DNA from: Micromonospora sp. H61
GTDB lineage: Bacteria > Actinomycetota > Actinomycetes > Mycobacteriales > Micromonosporaceae
Direction of reading: 5' to 3'
DNA: 47,558 nt
Assembly: GCF_018070325.1 (NCBI RefSeq)
Contig: NZ_JAGPXY010000051.1
Coordinates: 1-47,558 of the forward strand
Shown here: positions 27,451 through 37,800 of the stretch, piece by piece
How the letters are laid out: every line of letters starts with the position of its first letter
How positions within the stretch are numbered: position 1 is the stretch's first letter
Translations under genes and position numbers: made by a program
The notes under the pieces: model-generated
The model's database searches: none
What the model saw: only the letters and a program-made list of their open reading frames with translations
What the model was told of the DNA's origin: nothing

Positions 27451-27454
<4 letters not shown>
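25481..27454 (-). CDS. priA: Primosomal protein N' (PriA), helicase motifs degenerate, probable CTG start
   Basis: About 657 residues. The N-terminal DNA 3'-end-binding domain (VGLAHLDRPFDYLVP, GTRVKVRFAGQLVDGWLL) and eight zinc-binding Cys (CAECRTPARCAHC, CRWCARV, CPECGG) are intact. The helicase core is eroded. Where TGSGKT is expected there is WSALPGEDWAARYA; the DEEH box reads WDDGDD; the GTQM motif reads VATPGAEP. It may be a DNA-binding restart factor without helicase activity, as reported for actinobacterial PriA. There is no ATG, GTG or TTG between the metK overlap and the conserved VARVCVDVGL. The only candidate is CTG at 27452-27454, which overlaps the metK TGA as CTGA. Confidence 0.85.
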
Positions 27455-28644
<1,190 letters not shown>

Positions 28645-28677
28645 GGCACTCCTAAGCGTGTGAGGTCGTTCCGCGGC

Positions 28678-28706
28678 AGTCTAATCACCACTGCGGCCGG
28701 TGTCGG
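28678..28706 (-). promoter_or_regulatory. Candidate metK promoter
   Basis: CCGACA (28701-28706) and TAGACT (28678-28683) with 17-nt spacing on the minus strand, 33 nt before the metK GTG. The 87-nt gap is too short for a known SAM riboswitch plus promoter, and no such motif is seen. Confidence 0.5.
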
Positions 28707-28731
28707 GATCGGTCGCGCCCTGTTCCACCCG

Positions 28732-29940
28732 TCAGGAGCGGCCGGGCAGCCGCGCCACGACGAGATCCCACACGGCGTCGGCCACGGCTTCCTTGGCCTG
28801 CTCGGGCAGCCGGCTGACCGAACCGTCCGCGCCGATGACCGTCACCGTGTTGGTGTCGGCGCCGAAGACCAGGTCCGGACCGACCTCGTTGACCACGATC
28901 AGGTCGGCCCGCTTCCGGGCGAGTTTCGCCCGGCCGTTGGCCTCGGCGTCACCGGTCTCGGCGGCGAACACCACCAGCACCTGCCCTGGTCGTTTGCGCT
29001 GGCCGAGCTCCGCCGCGATGTCAGGGTTCGTGACGAGCTCGATGGTGGGTGCGACACCGTCGTCCGACTTCTTGATTTTGCCAGTCGCGTACGTCGCGGG
29101 CCGGAAATCGGCCGGAGCCGCCGCCATCACCACCGCGTCGGCCTCGACGGCGGCCTTGACTGTCGCCTCCCGCAACTCGGCGGTGGTGCCCACCCGGATC
29201 AGGTCGACCCCGGCCGGGTCGGCGAGGCCGACGTTTGCCGAGATGAGTGTGACCCGGGCACCCCGAGCGACCGCCGCGCGGGCGAACGCGTACCCCTGCT
29301 TGCCCGACGAACGGTTGCCCAGGAAACGCACCGGGTCGAGGGGCTCGCGGGTGCCACCGGCGGTGACGACCACCCGGCGACCGGCCAGGTCGGCGGGGGC
29401 GGAGGCGCCGCGGGCCAGGAGCCGACCGGCGACGGCGAAGATCTCCGCCGGGTTGGGCAGCCGGCCCTTTCCCGTGTCGGCGCCGGTGAGCCGGCCGACG
29501 GCGGGCTCGATGACCCGGACTCCCCGGGAGCGCAACGTGGCCACGTTGGCCACTGTGGCGGGGTGCTCCCACATCTCGGTGTGCATGGCCGGGGCCAGCA
29601 GGACCGGGCAGCGGGCGGTCAGCAGGGTGTTGGTCAGCAGGTCGTCGGCGAGGCCGTGGGCGGCCTTGGCGAGCAGGTCGGTGGTGGTCGGCGCGACCAC
29701 CACCAGGTCGGCCTGCTTACCGAGGCGGACGTGCGGCACCTCGTGGACGTCGGTCCAGACGTCGTCGGCGACCGGTTGACCGGAGAGCGCGGCCCAGGTC
29801 GGCGCTCCAACGAAGCGGAGCGCCGACGCCGTTGGCACGACCCGAACCCGGTGACCCGATTCGGTGAAGAGTCGCAGCAGCTCGCACGCCTTGTAGGCGG
29901 CGATGCCGCCACCGACCCCGAGGACGATCGAGGCGGACAT
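28732..29940 (-). CDS. coaBC: Bifunctional phosphopantothenoylcysteine synthetase/decarboxylase
   Basis: Two steps of coenzyme A synthesis, 402 residues. The N-terminal flavoprotein decarboxylase (CoaC, about 1-185) has GGIAAYKACELLR and APAMHTEMWEHPATVANV. The C-terminal CTP-dependent ligase (CoaB) starts at VVTAGGTREPLDPVRFLGNR with SSGKQGYAFA. ATG at 29938-29940. It lies 14 nt after rpoZ in the actinobacterial order gmk-rpoZ-coaBC-metK-priA. Confidence 0.97.
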   Translation of the reverse strand: MSASIVLGVGGGIAAYKACELLRLFTESGHRVRVVPTASALRFVGAPTWAALSGQPVADDVWTDVHEVPHVRLGKQADLVVVAPTTTDLLAKAAHGLADDLLTNTLLTARCPVLLAPAMHTEMWEHPATVANVATLRSRGVRVIEPAVGRLTGADTGKGRLPNPAEIFAVAGRLLARGASAPADLAGRRVVVTAGGTREPLDPVRFLGNRSSGKQGYAFARAAVARGARVTLISANVGLADPAGVDLIRVGTTAELREATVKAAVEADAVVMAAAPADFRPATYATGKIKKSDDGVAPTIELVTNPDIAAELGQRKRPGQVLVVFAAETGDAEANGRAKLARKRADLIVVNEVGPDLVFGADTNTVTVIGADGSVSRLPEQAKEAVADAVWDLVVARLPGRS

Positions 29941-29954
29941 CGGCCAGCGGGGGC

Positions 29955-30218
29955 TTACGGCTGGTCGGTCGGCTCGGCGGTGAGCAGGCCCGAGTTGATC
30001 TCGCGCATGGCGATGGAGAGGGGCTTCTCCTGCGGGGTGGTCTCGACGAGCGGGCCGACGTACTCCAGCAGACCCTCACCGAGCTGGCTGTAGTAGGCGT
30101 TGACCTGGCGCGCGCGCTTGGCGGCGAAGATGACCAGCGCGTACTTCGACGTCGTCTTCTCGAGGAGCTCGTCGATCGGCGGGTTGGTGATGCCTTCGGG
30201 GTTGGCGATGGATCCCAC
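29955..30218 (-). CDS. rpoZ: RNA polymerase omega subunit
   Basis: Small subunit that supports beta-prime folding and polymerase assembly, 87 residues. It contains the omega core: NPPIDELLEKTTSKYALVIF, AAKRARQVNAYY and KPLSIAMREINSGLL. GTG at 30216-30218. It lies 64 nt after the gmk-like gene and 14 nt before coaBC. Confidence 0.96.
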   Translation of the reverse strand: MGSIANPEGITNPPIDELLEKTTSKYALVIFAAKRARQVNAYYSQLGEGLLEYVGPLVETTPQEKPLSIAMREINSGLLTAEPTDQP

Positions 30219-30282
30219 GAATTAACCTCTGCGTCTTTCGAGCCGCGCGGACGCGGTGCTGAGTCTCAACGGCGGCCGACCG

Positions 30283-30816
30283 TCAGCCACGCACGCGCGA
30301 CCAGGCCGGATCCGGATAAGAAGAACCGAGTAAGCCTACCAGCTCCTCGACCACCCGTTCGGTGTGGTCGTGGGTCAGCGCGTGCTCGACGGTGGCGGCC
30401 ACCGTGGCGTCGGGCGCGTACCCGGGTGGGCTCAGCAACACCAGCCGGGCGTCGCGCAGGCGCGCCCGGACCAGTGGGACGCCGCGCAGGTCGAGCGGGA
30501 GAAGCACCGGCTGGCCGGCGTCGAGCCGGGCGCGTAGCGGCGGGTACGGGGTGCCCCGGCGGTGTGAACCGATCCGGGACCACTCCAGCAGCTCGCCGTC
30601 GACGATCCGCCGATCGAACTCGGCGGGGGCGAGGAAGACCCGGTCCACCCCGTCGATCTCCGACTCCCGGCGCGGCCTGGTGGTTGCCGCGACCGGGATC
30701 CACACGGACGGAGAACGCGCCCGGACGAGCTCGACGACACTCTCCCTGCCGGAACCCGAAGGTCCAGCCAGGACAGTGAGCCGAGCCGCCGGGCGCGCCT
30801 CGTCATCCGTGCTCAC
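30283..30816 (-). CDS. gmk: Guanylate-kinase-like protein, degenerate P-loop
   Basis: 177 residues in the position of gmk (mihF-gmk-rpoZ). The fold is recognisable: LTVLAGPSGSGRESVVELV, then the GMP-binding region ATTRPRRESEIDGVDRVFL and ELLEWSRIGSHRRGTPY. The invariant P-loop Lys (GPSGxGK) is Arg at residue 24, codon AGG at 30745-30747. The usual lid segment (RLxxRG..) is replaced by an unrelated stretch (PGYAPDATVAATVEHALTHD), and a Tyr of the GMP pocket is Arg. Activity is therefore doubtful; it might bind guanine nucleotide without phosphotransfer, or work with altered residues. GTG at 30814-30816 has no ribosome site. Confidence 0.8.
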   Translation of the reverse strand: MSTDDEARPAARLTVLAGPSGSGRESVVELVRARSPSVWIPVAATTRPRRESEIDGVDRVFLAPAEFDRRIVDGELLEWSRIGSHRRGTPYPPLRARLDAGQPVLLPLDLRGVPLVRARLRDARLVLLSPPGYAPDATVAATVEHALTHDHTERVVEELVGLLGSSYPDPAWSRVRG

Positions 30817-30841
30817 TGCTTGTTTCTACACGCTGCCAGGT

Positions 30842-31159
30842 TCAGTTGGCGGCGAACTCTCCAAGCAGTGCCTTGCGCTGCTGCTCGCCGAGGCCACGCA
30901 GGCGACGGCTGTCGGCGATCTTGAGCTTCTCCATGATCTGGGTAGCCCGGATCTTGCCGATGCCCGGCATGGCCTGCAGGACGGCCGACACCTTGAGCTT
31001 GCCAACGACGTCGTCGCTCTCGGCCCGCTCGAGGACGGCACCGAGGGTGGTCTTGCCCTGCTTGAGCTGCTCCTTCAGCTGAGCACGGGCCTTGCGGATC
31101 TCCGCGGCCTTCTCGAGCGCGGCAGCGCGTTGTTCGGGGGTCAGTGACGGGAGCGGCAC
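30842..31159 (-). CDS. mihF: Integration host factor, actinobacterial type
   Basis: Nucleoid-associated protein unrelated in fold to enterobacterial IHF, 105 residues. It is rich in helix-forming charged residues in the N-terminal half (LTPEQRAAALEKAAEIRKAR) and carries the H2TH-like DNA-binding motif VSAVLQAMPGIGKIRATQIM. GTG at 31157-31159 lies behind GAGGAG. It has its own promoter candidate 100 nt upstream. It stands between pyrF and gmk as in other actinobacteria. Confidence 0.96.
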   Translation of the reverse strand: MPLPSLTPEQRAAALEKAAEIRKARAQLKEQLKQGKTTLGAVLERAESDDVVGKLKVSAVLQAMPGIGKIRATQIMEKLKIADSRRLRGLGEQQRKALLGEFAAN

Positions 31160-31262
31160 CAGTTCTCCTCAGGTCCCTATCGCGGCGGGCGGGGCGCACC
31201 GCCGCATCTGTGAAACGTGGTGTCGCTGTGAACCAAGGGGTCCATGGTTCCCAGCGCGGGGA

Positions 31263-31291
31263 AAACTAGCGGCCAACGGAGCTTTCGGCAA
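31263..31291 (-). promoter_or_regulatory. Candidate mihF promoter
   Basis: TTGCCG (31286-31291) and TAGTTT (31263-31268) with 17-nt spacing on the minus strand. It lies in the 177-nt gap after pyrF and would give a leader of about 95 nt. The gap has no other recognised feature. Confidence 0.55.
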
Positions 31292-31336
31292 CGTGGGGCC
31301 GCATGATCACCGTAGAGTGACCGACCCGTCAGTCAG

Positions 31337-32173
31337 TCACCGGGCAGGCAGGACGGCCCGGCAGTCGACCAACACGCGGTCCGCGGCGGCCCGCAGCGCG
31401 GCCACGTCAGGGCCTGCCGAGAGCACTTCCCGGGAGTACGACGGGAGCACCGAGGCGAGGCTCGAACCGAAGACGGTACGCAGATCGGCTGCGCCGGCAC
31501 CCTGCGCGCCGAGCCCCGGAGCGAGCAGTGGGCCACCCACACCGGAGAGGTCGTGACCGGTGTCACCGATGGTCGCGCCGACCACCAGACCGAAGCTCCC
31601 GAGCGGGGACGCACCCCTGTTGAGCTGGGAAATCTCGTCGATCACGGTTTGCGCCACGGTGCGGCCGTCAGCCGTGACGGCCCGCTGCACGGCCGCGCCC
31701 TCGGGGTTGGAGGTGAGGGCCAGCACGAACACCCCGCCGCCGTGCTCGGCGGCCAGCTCGAACATCGGCGCCAGCGAACCGACCCCGAGGTAGGGGCTCG
31801 CGGTGACCGCGTCGACATACACGGGGCTGGATGGATCAAGGTACGCGGCGGCGTACGCGCTCACCGTCGAGCCGATGTCGCCGCGCTTGACGTCGAGCAG
31901 AACGAGCGAGCCGGCATCCCGTAACTGTCGGATAGTTGACTCAAGAATCGCCACACCTCGGGACCCGAACCGCTCGAAAAAGGCCGACTGAGGCTTGACT
32001 ACCGCAACCCGGTCACCAAGGGCTTCCACCACGGTCCGGCTGAACCGGTCGAGCCCCTGAACGTCGTCCGGGAGGCCCCACTGAGCCAGCAGACCGGGAT
32101 GCGGGTCGATGCCCACACAGAGTGGGCCCCGCTCGGTGATCGCCCGGTGCAGCCGGGTACCGAAGCTCTCCAT
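31337..32173 (-). CDS. pyrF: Orotidine-5'-phosphate decarboxylase, long actinobacterial form
   Basis: Last step to UMP, 278 residues, the type 2 (longer) family. LCVGIDPHPGLLAQWGLP, VVKPQSAFFERFGSRG and the catalytic LLDVKRGDIGST are present, as is PGLGAQGAG near the phosphate site. ATG at 32171-32173 has AGAGGGGA upstream. It lies 73 nt after bioA, which separates it from pyrD. Confidence 0.96.
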   Translation of the reverse strand: MESFGTRLHRAITERGPLCVGIDPHPGLLAQWGLPDDVQGLDRFSRTVVEALGDRVAVVKPQSAFFERFGSRGVAILESTIRQLRDAGSLVLLDVKRGDIGSTVSAYAAAYLDPSSPVYVDAVTASPYLGVGSLAPMFELAAEHGGGVFVLALTSNPEGAAVQRAVTADGRTVAQTVIDEISQLNRGASPLGSFGLVVGATIGDTGHDLSGVGGPLLAPGLGAQGAGAADLRTVFGSSLASVLPSYSREVLSAGPDVAALRAAADRVLVDCRAVLPAR

Positions 32174-32246
32174 CGGAGTGTTCCCCTCTTCTCGTCCGGA
32201 CGGCTGACCCGCCCGGGTAACCCGTCGACCCGGTGGCCGGGCCGAC

Positions 32247-33521
32247 TCAGCCGGCCGCCACCGCCGCCGCCACCCCGGTCGCGATCCGGGCCAGGTCGAC
32301 GTCGTCGGTGACGTACGGCGGCATCGTGTAGATCAGGTCGCGGAACGGACGTAGCCACACCCCCTGGGCGACAGCGGCTGTGGTCGCCGCGCCGAGGTCG
32401 ACCTCGTGGTCGAGCTGCACCACGCCGATCGCGCCGAGAACCCGTACGTCGGCCACGCCCGGCGTGCCGCGCAGGGGCTCCAGACCGGCGCGCAGGCCGG
32501 CGCCGACCCTGTCGACCTGGCCGGCCCAGTCTCCGGCCCGCAGCAGCCCGATGGAGGCGTTCGCCACCGCGCAGGCCAACGGGTTGCCCATGAACGTGGG
32601 CCCGTGCGCCAGCACGCCGGTCGCCGAGATGCCCTGGGCGACCTCAGCGGTGCACAGGGTCGCCGCGAGGGTCAGGTACCCGCCGGTCAGCGCCTTGCCC
32701 AGGCAGAGCACGTCCGGCGTCACCCCGGCGTGCCCGGCGGCGAACATCTCGCCGGTACGGCCGAACCCGGTGGCGATCTCGTCGAAGATCAGCAGAATTC
32801 CGTTCGCCCGGGTCACCTCGCGCAGCACGCGCAGGTAGCCCGGGTGGTGGAAGCGCATCCCGCCAGCGCCCTGGACGACGGGCTCGACGATCACGGCGGC
32901 CAACTCGTCGGCGTGCCGCTCGACCGTCTCCACCAGGGCCGCCACGTACGCGTCGTCAGGCGGGTCGGTGAAGCCGCCCGGCGGCACCGGGGCGAACACC
33001 TGCCGGGGCAGCACGTCGCCCCACAGGTGGTGCATCCCGCCCTCCGGGTCGCAGACGCTCATCGGATGGAAGGTGTCGCCGTGGTAGCCGCCCCGCCAGG
33101 TCGCCAGCCGGCGCCGCTGTGGCCGGCCGACGGCCCGCTGGTACTGCAGGCACATCTTCACCGCCACCTCGACGCTGACCGAGCCGGAGTCGGCCAGGAA
33201 CACGTGCTCCAGGCCGTCCGGGGTCAGCTCGACCAGGGTTCGGGCCAGCCGCACCGCCGGCTCGTGGGTGAGCCCGCCGAACATCACGTGGCTCATCCGG
33301 CCGAGTTGGTCGGTCACCGCCGCGTCAAGCACCGGGTGCCGGTACCCGTGGATCGCCGCCCACCAGGACGACATGCCGTCCACCAACTCCCGCCCATCGG
33401 CCAGGGTGAGCCGTACCCCCTCGGCGCCACGCACCACGTACGGCGGGTTGGCCGGCGGCAGCGCGGCGTACGGGTGCCAGACGTGCGCCCGGTCGAAGGC
33501 CAGGATCTCCTCGGGTGTCAC
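32247..33521 (-). CDS. bioA: Adenosylmethionine-8-amino-7-oxononanoate aminotransferase
   Basis: PLP enzyme of biotin synthesis that uses SAM as amino donor, 424 residues. BioA marks: HVWHPYAALPP near the N-terminus, SSWWAAIHGY, WRGGYHGDTFHPMSV, FDEIATGFGRTGEMF and the PLP Lys in LCLGKALTGGYLTLAAT, then HGPTFMGNPLACAVA. GTG at 33519-33521 with GAGGAG 6 nt upstream. The reading frame is continuous with pyrD upstream, so a fused product is possible in principle. No bioB, bioD or bioF is seen nearby; within a pyr operon bioA is out of place. Confidence 0.93.
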   Translation of the reverse strand: MTPEEILAFDRAHVWHPYAALPPANPPYVVRGAEGVRLTLADGRELVDGMSSWWAAIHGYRHPVLDAAVTDQLGRMSHVMFGGLTHEPAVRLARTLVELTPDGLEHVFLADSGSVSVEVAVKMCLQYQRAVGRPQRRRLATWRGGYHGDTFHPMSVCDPEGGMHHLWGDVLPRQVFAPVPPGGFTDPPDDAYVAALVETVERHADELAAVIVEPVVQGAGGMRFHHPGYLRVLREVTRANGILLIFDEIATGFGRTGEMFAAGHAGVTPDVLCLGKALTGGYLTLAATLCTAEVAQGISATGVLAHGPTFMGNPLACAVANASIGLLRAGDWAGQVDRVGAGLRAGLEPLRGTPGVADVRVLGAIGVVQLDHEVDLGAATTAAVAQGVWLRPFRDLIYTMPPYVTDDVDLARIATGVAAAVAAG

Positions 33522-34802
33522 GCGTACTCCTCTGCGCCTCAAGCGGTCCGGACGGCGGACGTCCTGCGGCCGGGTCGAACCTCTCCGCCGCTGCCTTTGC
33601 TCTGCACCCGCGGACGCGACACCCGGTGGCCGGGTGTCGCGCTCCGGGTGGTGCACCCACGGGTGCAGAGCAAAGGGCAACAACGGGCGTGTGCTCCTCG
33701 ACGCGGAGCGGGCTCGGCACCCGGTTGCGCCCGGCCGGCACCGGGCCGAGCGCGCTCCCCGGCCGGCGACCGCGTCCGGTGCCGCCGTAGCGCCCGCCCC
33801 GCGGGCGCCGGCGCGGACCAGGGCCGGTCCGCGGAAGATGAAGCCGGTGTAGAGCTGCACCAGGGCGGCGCCGGCATCGAACATCCGCGCCGCGTCGTCC
33901 GGGTCCAGCACCCCGCCGACGCCGACGATCGGCAGCCGGCCGCCCGTCTCGGAGTGGACGAAGGCGACCACGTCGCGGGCCCGCCCGGTGAGCGGCCGAC
34001 CGGACAGGCCACCGGCCTGCCCGCCACGCTCGACGTCGACGCCGGCGAGACCGTCCCGGGACAGGGTGGTGTTGGTGGCGATCACCCCGGCGGCACCCCG
34101 GGCCAGGCAGACCTCCAGCAGCTCGGCGATCGCCGCCTCGGTCAGGTCTGGTGCGATCTTGACCAGCACCGGCTTCTCCCCCACCAACGCGCCGAGCAGC
34201 GCGTCCAGGTGGCCACGGTCCTGCAACGACCGCAGACCCGGGGTGTTCGGTGAGGACACGTTCACCGCGAAGTAGTCGCCGTGCCCGCGCAGCGCCCGGT
34301 ACGAGGCGAGATAGTCCTCGACCGCCTCGTCCAGCGGGGTCACCTTGGACTTGCCCAGCGAGATGCCCAGCGGCACCCCGAGCGGGCGCGGCAGTGCCGC
34401 CAACCGGGCGGCCAGCGCGGCGGCCCCGGCGTTGTTGAAGCCCATCCGGTTGACCACCGCCTCGCTGGACGGCAGCCGGAACAGCCGCGGCCGGGGGTTG
34501 CCCGGCTGGGCGTGCGCGGTGACAGTGCCGACCTCCACGAAACCGAAGCCGAGCGCCGGCCAGGCCGGCAGCGCCGCGCCGTCCTTGTCCATCCCGGCGG
34601 CCAACCCGACCGGGTTGGGGAACCGCACCCCGAACACGGTGCGCGGCGCGTCGACCGCGTACCGGGCCCGCAGCGCGGCGAGCGCGGCCGGCCGCCGAGA
34701 CAGGGCCGCCAACCGCCGCAGCGTCCACTCGTGCGCCGCCTCGGCGTCCCCGCCCCCGAGCCGGAACAACCACGGCCGTACCACCTGCTCGAACAGTGTC
34801 AC
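33522..34802 (-). CDS. pyrD: Dihydroorotate dehydrogenase (quinone), no stop before bioA
   Basis: Membrane-associated FMN enzyme that oxidises dihydroorotate to orotate with a quinone (class 2). GTG at 34800-34802 overlaps the carB stop (GTGA). Residues 1-330 are a normal PyrD: N-terminal membrane helices (LFEQVVRPWLFRLG), GLAAGMDKDG, NRMGFNNAGA, FAVNVSSPNTPGLRSLQ with the catalytic Ser region, and the end LVQLYTGFIFRGPALVR. Family members stop soon after this point. Here the frame runs on through about 97 Arg/Pro-rich residues, across a nested inverted repeat, into bioA without a stop. Either pyrD is extended, fused, or its end is disrupted. Confidence 0.85.
33592..33678. mobile_element. Nested inverted-repeat element between pyrD and bioA (MITE/REP-like)
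   Basis: Outer arms CCTTTGCTCTGCACCCG (33594-33610) and its exact reverse complement (33660-33676). Inside is a second perfect hairpin, CGCGACACCCGG/CCGGGTGTCGCG (33615-33626/33630-33641) with a TGG loop. The element is about 85 nt and encodes no transposase. No target-site duplication is evident. Calling it mobile is an inference. Confidence 0.6.
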
Positions 34803-37800
34803 CGGGCCGCCCGCAGGATTGCGTGCAGGTCCTGCAGGGGGCGGACCTGCATGTCGCCGCGGATCCGCGCCTCGATGCCCATCACCGCCGCGGCGGCGCC
34901 CGGGACCGTGGTGATGCAGGGGATGTCCGCGGTGACGGCCGCGCTGCGGATCTCATAACCGTCGGAGCGGGCGCTGGCACCCGAGCCCTGCGGCGTGTTG
35001 ATCACCAGCGCCACGTGGCCGCCGCCGATCAGCGACACCGCGTCGTCGCCCGCACCGGCCTGGTAGTGCTTACGGATCTGCTCACAGGCGATGCCGTGCC
35101 GGCGCAGCACCTCGGCCGTGCCGGCGGTGGCGACGATCTCGAAGCCCAGATCGGCCAGCCGCTTGATCGGGAAGATCATGCCGCGCTTGTCCCGGTTGGC
35201 CACCGAGACGAAGATCTTCCCGGCGGTCGGCAGTGACCCGTACGCGGCCGACTGGCTCTTGGCGAAGGCGTGCCCGAAGTTGGTGTCGATGCCCATCACC
35301 TCGCCGGTCGACTTCATCTCCGGCCCGAGCAGCGAGTCGATCCCCTTGCCCGCGCGGGTTCGGAAACGCTTGAACGGCAGCACCGCCTCCTTGACCGCGA
35401 CCGGCGCGTCGGCGGGCATCGTGCCCCCGTCCCCCGTCGCCGGGAGCAGGCCCTCGGTGCGCAGCTCGGCGATGCTCGCCCCGAGCGCGATCCGGGCCGC
35501 CGCCTTGGCCAGCGGCACCGCCGTGGCCTTGGAGACGAACGGGACGGTCCGCGACGCGCGCGGGTTGGCCTCCAGCACGTAGAGCACGTCGTCCTTGAGG
35601 GCGTACTGCACGTTGAGCAGGCCACGGACCCCGACGCCACGCGCGATGGCCTCGGTGTAGCGGCGGACCTCGACCAGGTGCGAGCCCGCGAGGGTGATCG
35701 GCGGGAGCGCGCAGGACGAGTCGCCGGAGTGGATGCCCGCCTCCTCGATGTGCTCCATCACGCCGCCGATGTAGACCTCGCCGTCGGCGTCGCACAGCGC
35801 GTCCACGTCGATTTCGATGGCGTCGTCGAGGAACCGGTCCACCAGCACCGGGTGGTCCGGGGAGATGTCGGTGGCCCGACCGATGTAGTCGCGCAGCGTC
35901 GGGTCGTCGTAGACGATCTCCATGCCCCGCCCGCCCAGCACGTACGACGGCCGGACCAGCACCGGGTAGCCGATCTCGTCGGCGATCGTCTTGGCCTCGT
36001 CGTACGAGGTGGCCATGCCGTGCGCCGGCGCGCGCAGTCCGGCGCGGGCCAGCACCGCGCCGAACGCGCCGCGCTCCTCGGCCAGGTGGATCGACTCCGG
36101 GGAGGTGCCGACGATCGGCACACCGGCGTTCTTCAGCCGCTGCGCCAGCCCCAGCGGGGTCTGCCCGCCGAGTTGGACGACCACCCCGACCACACCCGGC
36201 CCGCCGGCCGCCCGACCGGACGAGTCCTCGGCGTGCCAGACCTCCAGGACGTCCTCGAAGGTCAACGGCTCGAAGTAGAGCCGGTCGGCGGTGTCGTAGT
36301 CGGTGGAGACCGTCTCCGGGTTGCAGTTGACCATCACGGTCTCGTAACCGGCCGACCGCAACGCCTGCACGGCGTGCACGCAGGAGTAGTCGAACTCGAT
36401 GCCCTGCCCGATCCGGTTCGGGCCGGAGCCCAGGATCAGCACCTTCGGCCGGTCCGACGGCACGACCTCGGTCTCCAGGTCGTACGTCGAGTAGTGGTAC
36501 GGCGTGGTCGCCTCGAACTCGGCCGCGCAGGTGTCCACCGTCTTGTAGACCGGGCGCACGTCCAGGCGGTGCCGCAGGGTCCGTACGCCGTCCTCGGCGG
36601 CCAGCTCCGGGCGCAGCGCGGCGAGCTGCCGGTCGGACAGACCGGCCCGCTTGGCACGACGCAGCAGGTCGGCGTCGAGCACCGGCGCGTCGACGATCTC
36701 GGCGCGCAGCTCGATCAGCGCGGCGATCTGGTCCAGGAACCACGGGTCGATGCCGCCGGACGCCTCGGCCACCTCGGCGATCGACGCCCCGAGCCGCAGC
36801 GCCCGCTCCACTGTGTAGAGCCGGCCGTCGTGCGGGATCCGCAGCGCCGCGAGAGTGTCCGCCAGGGTGACGCCGGCCGGGTCCGGCACACTCCAGAAAC
36901 CGGCCGATTTGGTTTCCATCGAGCGCATCGCCTTGTTCAGCGCCTCGGTGAAGTTGCGCCCGAGGCTCATCGCCTCGCCCACCGACTTCATCGTCGTGGT
37001 CAGCTCCGGGTCGGCGCCGGGGAACTTCTCGAACGCGAACCGGGGGATCTTCACCACCACGTAGTCGAGGGTCGGCTCGAACGCCGCCGGGGTCTTCAGG
37101 GTGATGTCGTTGGGGATCTCGTCGAGGGTGTAGCCGATGGCCAGCTTCGCGGCGATCTTCGCGATCGGGAAGCCGGTCGCCTTGGAGGCCAGCGCCGAGG
37201 ACCGCGACACCCGGGGGTTCATCTCGATCACGACGATCCGGCCGTCGACCGGGTTGACAGCGAACTGGATGTTGCAGCCGCCGGTGTCCACCCCGACCTC
37301 GCGCAGCACGGCGATGCCCAGGTCACGCAGGCGCTGGTACTCCCGGTCGGTGAGCGTCATGGCCGGGGCCACTGTGACGCTGTCGCCGGTGTGCACACCC
37401 ATCGGGTCGATGTTCTCGATCGAGCAGACCACCACCACGTTGTCGTGCCGGTCGCGCATCAGCTCGAGCTCGTACTCCTTCCAGCCGAGCACGCTCTCCT
37501 CGATGAGCACCTCGTGCACCGGGCTGGCGGACAGGCCGTCGCCGGCGATGCGGGCCAGGTCCTCCGGGGTGTGCGCCATGCCGGAGCCCAGGCCCCCCAT
37601 GGTGAACGACGGCCGGATCACCACCGGCAGGCCCAGCTCGGCGACTGTCGCCTCGACCTCGTCCATCGAGTGGCAGACCCGCGAGCGGGGCACCAGCCCG
37701 GTCGGGTCGTCGACGCCGAGCCGTACGCCGGCCTTCGCCACGATCTCCTTGAACAGCTGCCGGTCCTCGCCCCGGTTGATGGCGTCGATGTTCGCGCCGA

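Noticed and set aside
28645..28731. SAM riboswitch before metK
   Set aside because: The gap is 87 nt, contains a promoter-like pair, and shows no SAM aptamer pattern.
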